DNA of 64,000 bases, from the NCBI GenBank assembly GCA_021390615.1, contig JAJEJU010000025.1, positions 558,001 through 622,000 of the forward strand, given 5' to 3'. Position 1 is the stretch's first letter. Every line of letters starts with the position of its first letter. Shown here piece by piece: positions 53,982 to 64,000 of this stretch. The notes under the pieces are model-generated. The model searched no databases, was not told the DNA's origin, and saw only the letters and a list, made by a program, of their open reading frames with translations. Source of the stretch: Rhodanobacteraceae bacterium ZG21-1 (lineage in GTDB: Bacteria > Pseudomonadota > Gammaproteobacteria > Xanthomonadales > Rhodanobacteraceae). The position numbers and the translations under genes were made by a program.

Positions 53982-54623
53982 TCAACCCTTGGTGGTCGGA
54001 CGGATCACGACGTCGCCGCCGGTAGCACCCGGCACCGCGCCCTTGACCGCGATCAGGTGGCGCTCGGCGTCGACCTTGACCACTTCCAGACCCTGCTGCG
54101 TGCGGTTCACCGCACCCATGTGGCCTGCCATCTTCTTGCCCGGGAACACGCGACCCGGCGTCTGGCGCTGACCGATCGAGCCTGGAGCGCGATGCGACAG
54201 CGAGTTACCGTGGGTGGCGTCGCCCATCTTGAAGTGATGGCGCTTGATGGTGCCCTGGAAGCCCTTGCCCTTCGACACGCCGGCAACGTCGACGATCTGA
54301 CCGACGCTGAACACTTCCTCGGCCTTGATCTCGGTGCCCACGTTGTACTTGCCGAGGTCTTCGGCCGACACGCGGAATTCCCACAGACCACGACCCGGCT
54401 CGACCTTCGCCTTGGCGTAGTGGCCCTTCAGCGGCTGGGTCAGCAGGCTGGCGCGCTTCACGCCCACCGCGACCTGCACCGCGCTGTAACCGTCATTCTC
54501 GTCCGTCTTTACCTGCGTCACGCGATTCGGCGTCGCTTCGATCAGCGTCACCGGAATCGAACGTCCGTCTTCGGTGAAGAGTCGGCTCATGCCGCACTTG
54601 CGGCCAACCAGTCCGATACTCAT
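53982..54623 (-). CDS. rplC: 50S ribosomal protein L3
   Basis: The 213-residue protein (E. coli 209) initiates 50S assembly. It has [38 protein letters not shown] and the [15 protein letters not shown] region with the Gln-methylation site. ATG 54623 has AGGAT 12 bases upstream; an in-frame upstream ATG inside the rpsJ end was rejected. Confidence 0.98.
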   Translation of the reverse strand: MSIGLVGRKCGMSRLFTEDGRSIPVTLIEATPNRVTQVKTDENDGYSAVQVAVGVKRASLLTQPLKGHYAKAKVEPGRGLWEFRVSAEDLGKYNVGTEIKAEEVFSVGQIVDVAGVSKGKGFQGTIKRHHFKMGDATHGNSLSHRAPGSIGQRQTPGRVFPGKKMAGHMGAVNRTQQGLEVVKVDAERHLIAVKGAVPGATGGDVVIRPTTKG

Positions 54624-54643
54624 CTTCGTATCCTGTCTATCGC

Positions 54644-54955
54644 TCAACCGAGCTTGATCTGAACATCGACGCCGGCGGCGAGATCGAGCTTCATGAGCGC
54701 GTCCACGGTCTTGTCGTTCGGATCGATGATGTCGAGCACGCGCTTGTGGGTACGAGTCTCGTACTGGTCGCGTGCATCCTTGTCGACGTGCGGCGACACC
54801 AGAATGGTGTAGCGCTCAATCTTGGTCGGGAGCGGGATCGGGCCGAGCACCGTAGCGCCGGTGCGCTTGGCCGTCTCGACGATCTCGCTGGCCGAGCGAT
54901 CGATCAGGCGATGATCGTACGCCTTGAGCCGAATGCGAATCTTTTGGTTCGCCAT
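54644..54955 (-). CDS. rpsJ: 30S ribosomal protein S10
   Basis: The 103-residue protein has the same length as in E. coli; it also acts as NusE in antitermination. The core reads [21 protein letters not shown] and [18 protein letters not shown]. It is the first gene of the S10 group; the promoter lies about 165 bases upstream. Confidence 0.98.
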   Translation of the reverse strand: MANQKIRIRLKAYDHRLIDRSASEIVETAKRTGATVLGPIPLPTKIERYTILVSPHVDKDARDQYETRTHKRVLDIIDPNDKTVDALMKLDLAAGVDVQIKLG

Positions 54956-55080
54956 AAAACCGTGTCCTGTTGTCGAAAGAACGTAATGTGTGATCCGGCA
55001 TGGCTTCTCGCTATGCCGCACTACCCTTGCTTGCCACCAGAGTCCGCCACCGAGCTTACTGCCACCCAGCGATTGCCGAC

Positions 55081-55118
55081 TTAAAAAGTCTTGGCAGGCC
55101 TACGAGGCCTGCCAAGAC
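55081..55118 (-). terminator. Promoter-proximal hairpin plus T-run in the S10 leader (putative attenuator)
   Basis: On the minus strand GTCTTGGCAGGCCT (55118-55105), loop CGT, AGGCCTGCCAAGAC (55101-55088), then TTTTTAA. It has all marks of an intrinsic terminator but begins at the predicted transcription start of rpsJ, so it either controls the S10 operon or blocks read-through from tuf. Confidence 0.72.
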
Positions 55119-55123
55119 AGAAA

Positions 55124-55152
55124 AGTATAGAGTGCACAACAACCCAGGTCAA
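55124..55152 (-). promoter_or_regulatory. Sigma70 promoter of the S10 operon
   Basis: TTGACC (55152-55147, 5 of 6), a 17-base spacer and TATACT (55129-55124, 5 of 6). This is the best promoter match in the window; the predicted start is near 55117. Confidence 0.8.
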
Positions 55153-55206
55153 CAGGAACGCTCCTGTCGCTGGGCTGTAGATACCACTCACGACCATCCA
55201 GGTCAG

Positions 55207-55251
55207 CGAACTCGAGGCACGTCCTGCACCTCATTTCGCGGTGTGCCGAGC
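55207..55251 (-). repeat. Repeat element copy 2, upstream of the S10 promoter
   Basis: On the minus strand GCTCG, eight bases, CGAAATGAGG, then TGCA...GGAC...GCCTCG and GTTCG. It matches copy 1 (59812-59858) in order and in the eight-base spacing. The middle part can form a small hairpin. Confidence 0.65.
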
Positions 55252-55319
55252 GACCCAAGTGAGCCGTCCAGCCAAATCAATCCAAACAGTATAGCGGCTC
55301 TCCCCGAGCTTGGGAAGAG

Positions 55320-55348
55320 GTGGCCGGGCAAATCATCCGCCCGGCCAC
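55320..55348 (-). terminator. Hairpin after tuf
   Basis: GTGGCCGGGC (55320-55329), nine-base loop, GCCCGGCCAC (55339-55348), eight bases after the tuf stop. The following minus-strand bases are CTCTTCCC, a poor T-run, so it is a weak or factor-assisted terminator of the str operon. Confidence 0.6.
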
Positions 55349-55356
55349 TTATTCGC

Positions 55357-56547
55357 TTACTTGATGATCTTGGCGACCACGCCGGCGCCGACCGTGCGGC
55401 CACCTTCGCGGATCGCGAAGCGCAGGCCTTCGTCCATCGCGATCGGGTGAATCAGGCTCACCGTCATTTTGATGTTGTCGCCCGGCATCACCATCTCCAC
55501 GCCGTCCGGCAGCTGGCACGCGCCCGTCACGTCCGTCGTACGGAAGTAGAACTGCGGACGGTAGCCCTTGAAGAACGGCGTATGACGACCGCCCTCGTCC
55601 TTCGACAGCACGTACACCTCCGCCTCGAAGTCCGTGTGCGGCGTGATCGTGCCCGGCTTCGCCAGCACCTGACCGCGCTCCACGTCGTCACGCTTCAGAC
55701 CGCGCAGCAGCAGACCCGCGTTGTCGCCCGCCTGGCCCTGATCCAGCAGCTTGCGGAACATCTCCACGCCCGTCACCGTCGTCTTCGCCGTCGGACGAAT
55801 GCCCACGATCTCGACTTCGTCGCCCACCTTGATGATGCCGCGCTCGATTCGACCCGTCACCACCGTGCCGCGACCCGAGATCGAGAACACGTCTTCCACC
55901 GGCATCAGGAACGCCTTGTCGATGTCGCGCTGCGGCTCCGGAATGTACGCGTCCAGCGCTTCCACCAGCTTGATGATCGCCGGCACGCCAATCTCGCTCT
56001 GATCGCCTTCCAGCGCCTTCAGCGCCGAACCCTTCACGATCGGTGTGTCGTCGCCCGGGAAGTCGTACTTCGACAGCAGCTCGCGCACTTCCATCTCGAC
56101 CAGCTCGAGCAGCTCCGCGTCATCGACCATGTCCGCCTTGTTCAGGAACACCACGATGTACGGCACGCCCACCTGGCGGCTCAGCAGAATGTGCTCGCGC
56201 GTCTGCGGCATCGGGCCGTCCGCCGCCGAACACACCAGAATCGCGCCGTCCATCTGCGCCGCACCCGTGATCATGTTCTTCACGTAGTCCGCGTGGCCAG
56301 GGCAGTCCACGTGCGCGTAGTGACGCGTCGGCGATTCGTATTCCACGTGTGCCGTCGAGATCGTGATACCGCGCGCCTTCTCTTCCGGCGCCGCGTCGAT
56401 CTGGTCGTATGCCTTGAACTCGCCACCAAAGCGCTCGGCGCCGATCTTCGTCAGCGCTGCCGTCAGCGTCGTCTTGCCGTGGTCCACGTGACCAATCGTG
56501 CCCACGTTCACGTGCGGCTTGGTGCGTTCGAATTTACCCTTTGCCAT
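55357..56547 (-). CDS. tuf: Elongation factor Tu
   Basis: GTPase that brings aminoacyl-tRNA to the ribosome. The 396-residue protein has GHVDHGKTT (P-loop), DCPGH, NKADM and the C-terminal domains, ending [15 protein letters not shown]. It closes the str operon 96 bases after fusA; a second tuf copy usually lies upstream of secE elsewhere in the genome. Confidence 0.98.
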   Translation of the reverse strand: MAKGKFERTKPHVNVGTIGHVDHGKTTLTAALTKIGAERFGGEFKAYDQIDAAPEEKARGITISTAHVEYESPTRHYAHVDCPGHADYVKNMITGAAQMDGAILVCSAADGPMPQTREHILLSRQVGVPYIVVFLNKADMVDDAELLELVEMEVRELLSKYDFPGDDTPIVKGSALKALEGDQSEIGVPAIIKLVEALDAYIPEPQRDIDKAFLMPVEDVFSISGRGTVVTGRIERGIIKVGDEVEIVGIRPTAKTTVTGVEMFRKLLDQGQAGDNAGLLLRGLKRDDVERGQVLAKPGTITPHTDFEAEVYVLSKDEGGRHTPFFKGYRPQFYFRTTDVTGACQLPDGVEMVMPGDNIKMTVSLIHPIAMDEGLRFAIREGGRTVGAGVVAKIIK

Positions 56548-56643
56548 GGCCTAAACCTCTTGATGAAACTGTTGATCAAAATGTGAGAGTGCGGCCATGG
56601 AGGGCCGCGGTACCAACGCCTGCCGCCTTCGTGGCCGCAGGGA

Positions 56644-58737
<2,094 letters not shown>

Positions 58738-58782
58738 GATCTAGACCTCTGGGGTACCGGTAGGCAATGCCTTCCGGCACGC

Positions 58783-59250
58783 TTACCAGCGGTAGTGCGA
58801 GAAGGCCTTGTTGGCCTCGGCCATGCGGTGGGTTTCCTCGCGCTTCTTGATCGCGCCGCCACGGTTCTCGGAGGCTTCCAGCAGCTCGGCTGCCAGCTTG
58901 CGCGGCATCGAGGTTTCGCCGCGCTTGCGCGCCGCCTCGATCGCCCAGCGCATCGCCAGCGCCATGCGGCGGCCCGAGCGCACTTCGACCGGCACCTGGT
59001 AGGTGGCGCCGCCGACACGACGGGACTTCACCTCGACGGCCGGAGCGATGTTGCCCAGGGCCTTCTCGACCAGGGCCACCGGCTCGGCGTTCTTTTCGCC
59101 CAGGTGCGCCAGCGCACCGTAGACGATGCTTTCGGCGACCGACTTCTTGCCGCTCTTCATCACCATGTTGATGAAGCGGGCGATCAGCTGGCTGCCGTGC
59201 TTGGGATCCGGCAGGACCAGGCGGGCGGGATGTGAACCTTTACGCGACAT
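58783..59250 (-). CDS. rpsG: 30S ribosomal protein S7
   Basis: The 155-residue head protein (E. coli 156 in B strains) is the str-operon translational repressor in E. coli. [25 protein letters not shown]-type helix ([19 protein letters not shown]) and the C-terminal NKAFSHYRW are conserved. It stands 74 bases after rpsL. Confidence 0.98.
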   Translation of the reverse strand: MSRKGSHPARLVLPDPKHGSQLIARFINMVMKSGKKSVAESIVYGALAHLGEKNAEPVALVEKALGNIAPAVEVKSRRVGGATYQVPVEVRSGRRMALAMRWAIEAARKRGETSMPRKLAAELLEASENRGGAIKKREETHRMAEANKAFSHYRW

Positions 59251-59324
59251 GTTTGTTGTCCGTCATGTGCGGGCGCTTCCTTGCCCGCGGAAAAGCGGCC
59301 GTCCTGACCGCGCTCTTCAATGGA

Positions 59325-59699
59325 TTACTTCTTCGGGCGCTTCGCGCCGTACTTCGAGCGCGACTGGCGACGCTTGGTCACGCCGGCGCAGTCGAGGCTG
59401 CCGCGCACCGTGTGGTAGCGCACGCCCGGCAGGTCCTTGACGCGGCCGCCGCGGATCAGCACCACCGAGTGCTCCTGCAGATTGTGGCCTTCGCCACCGA
59501 TGTAGCTAATGACCTCGTAGCCGTTGGTCAGGCGAACCTTGGCCACCTTGCGCAGAGCCGAGTTCGGCTTCTTCGGGGTCGTGGTGTACACGCGCGTGCA
59601 GACGCCGCGACGCTGCGGGCTGCTCTGCAGGGCAGGCGAAGCGCTCTTGTAGGTCTTCGGGCTGCGGGATTGGCGCACCAGCTGATTGACTGTCGTCAT
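59325..59699 (-). CDS. rpsL: 30S ribosomal protein S12
   Basis: The 124-residue decoding-centre protein has the same length as in E. coli. Lys43 (in [12 protein letters not shown]) and Lys88 (in GGRVKDLPG) are both the wild-type residues, so the sequence shows none of the common streptomycin-resistance changes. It is the first gene of the str operon, with AGGAAT as ribosome-binding site and a hairpin close upstream. Confidence 0.98.
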   Translation of the reverse strand: MTTVNQLVRQSRSPKTYKSASPALQSSPQRRGVCTRVYTTTPKKPNSALRKVAKVRLTNGYEVISYIGGEGHNLQEHSVVLIRGGRVKDLPGVRYHTVRGSLDCAGVTKRRQSRSKYGAKRPKK

Positions 59700-59720
59700 G
59701 CGAAGCTATTCCTGAGAAAC

Positions 59721-59748
59721 ATAAAGGCAGACCGAAAACCGGCCTGCC
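59721..59748 (-). terminator. Hairpin plus short T-run close to the predicted start of the str transcript
   Basis: On the minus strand GGCAGGCCG (59748-59740), loop GTTTT, CGGTCTGCC (59734-59726; one G-U pair), then TTTAT. The sequence CTTGGCAGGCC that opens it is shared with the S10 leader hairpin. Confidence 0.5.
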
Positions 59749-59759
59749 AAGAAGCGGGA

Positions 59760-59788
59760 ATTTAACATGGGCAACTTGCCATGGGCAA
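59760..59788 (-). promoter_or_regulatory. Candidate promoter of the str operon
   Basis: TTGCCC (59788-59783), a 17-base spacer and TTAAAT (59765-59760); each hexamer matches 4 of 6. The predicted start lies near 59753, about 54 bases before the rpsL start codon. Confidence 0.45.
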
Positions 59789-59811
59789 GTTGACGCCTGT
59801 CGTCCTTGGCT

Positions 59812-59858
59812 CGAACACGAGGCGCAGTCCATGCGCCTCATTTCGTATGTCAGCGAGC
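59812..59858 (-). repeat. Repeat element copy 1, downstream of rpoC
   Basis: On the minus strand GCTCG, eight bases, CGAAATGAGG, CGCA...GGAC...GCGCCTCG, GTTCG. GAGGCGCA and TGCGCCTC (59819-59826 and 59832-59839) form an 8-bp hairpin. Copy 2 lies at 55207-55251. Confidence 0.65.
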
Positions 59859-59874
59859 AAATCCCTTGACGGAT

Positions 59875-64000
<4,126 letters not shown>

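Larger units (their letters stand above)
54956..55356 (-). promoter_or_regulatory. S10 operon leader region (400 bases between tuf and rpsJ)
   Basis: In the minus direction it holds, in order, a GC-rich hairpin after tuf (55348-55320), a repeat shared with the rpoC-rpsL gap (55251-55207), a strong sigma70 promoter (55152-55124), a hairpin plus T-run starting at the predicted +1 (55118-55081), and about 125 bases of leader before rpsJ. No protein-coding frame is convincing. Confidence 0.7.
59700..59874 (-). promoter_or_regulatory. str operon leader region between rpoC and rpsL
   Basis: A 175-base gap that holds, in the minus direction, repeat copy 1 (59858-59812), a 9-bp hairpin CAACTTGCC-ATG-GGCAAGTTG (59792-59772), a candidate promoter TTGCCC-N17-TTAAAT (59788-59760), a hairpin with U-tract (59748-59721) and the rpsL ribosome-binding site. 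Confidence 0.65.

Noticed and set aside
55000-56586. A 528-codon open frame opposite tuf
   Set aside because: Antisense shadow rich in His and Arg; tuf on the minus strand explains the sequence.
56591-56608. GCGGCC-ATGGAG-GGCCGC hairpin in the fusA-tuf gap as a terminator
   Set aside because: No T-run, and termination there would separate tuf from its operon; probably a chance GC-rich stem or an mRNA structure.

Overview
The window is chromosomal DNA of a high-GC gammaproteobacterium of the order Xanthomonadales, most likely family Rhodanobacteraceae (Dyella, Luteibacter, Frateuria, Rhodanobacter). I infer this from the protein style, the dnaE-accA-tilS-xseB-ispA and rng-yhdP-tldD / pmbA-yjgA gene groups, a chromosomal subclass B3 metallo-beta-lactamase, a class II DAHP synthase, and a protein ending in an XVIPCD, the recruitment domain of the Xanthomonadales antibacterial type IV secretion system. 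No species can be named without a search.

Layout. 1-7.7 kb (+ strand): the 3' end of dnaE, accA, a secreted adenosine-deaminase-like enzyme, a NYN+OST-HTH protein, tilS, xseB and ispA, closed by a two-way terminator. 7.8-21.7 kb (mostly - strand): two small DUF4870 membrane proteins, pmbA, DUF1653 and yjgA (+), a YeiH-type exporter coupled to a small four-cysteine protein, tldD, a sterol-desaturase-family enzyme (+), yhdP and rng. 22-28 kb (+): an ATP-pyrophosphatase, a Mug-family glycosylase lacking the usual catalytic Asn, and an RND permease/adaptor pair. 28-36.3 kb: a serine hydrolase, a two-gene membrane cytochrome c operon, a secreted peptide amidase followed by an unknown protein, a B3 metallo-beta-lactamase, a short signal peptidase I and an orphan Imm1-like protein. 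36.6-38.5 kb (-): class II DAHP synthase and dsbB.

38.7-40.8 kb (-): the most interesting accessory locus. It encodes a calpain-type cysteine protease fused to a C-terminal XVIPCD with a Gln/Pro-rich tail, a probable type IV-delivered antibacterial effector. The next gene downstream encodes an exported protein of unknown family that is the natural immunity candidate. The pair sits just past the terminator of the ribosomal-protein cluster. The secretion machinery itself is not in the window.

40.9-64 kb (- strand): an almost complete run of transcription/translation genes, read from the right edge: rpoC (partial), rpsL-rpsG-fusA-tuf (str), rpsJ-rplC-rplD-rplW-rplB-rpsS-rplV-rpsC-rplP-rpmC-rpsQ (S10), rplN-rplX-rplE-rpsN-rpsH-rplF-rplR-rpsE-rpmD-rplO-secY (spc) and rpsM-rpsK-rpsD-rpoA-rplQ (alpha). 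rpmJ is absent from its common place after secY. The leaders of str and S10 share an upstream repeat, a sigma70-like promoter and a hairpin with a U-tract placed almost at the predicted +1, a shared architecture that may be regulatory. Further hairpins and REP-like palindromes lie in the unusually long rpoA-rplQ and rplF-rplR gaps, and an internal promoter candidate precedes rpsH.

No tRNA, rRNA, CRISPR array, insertion sequence or origin was recognised. All coordinates, motifs and inverted repeats were read by eye; family names rest on motif recognition, not on searches.
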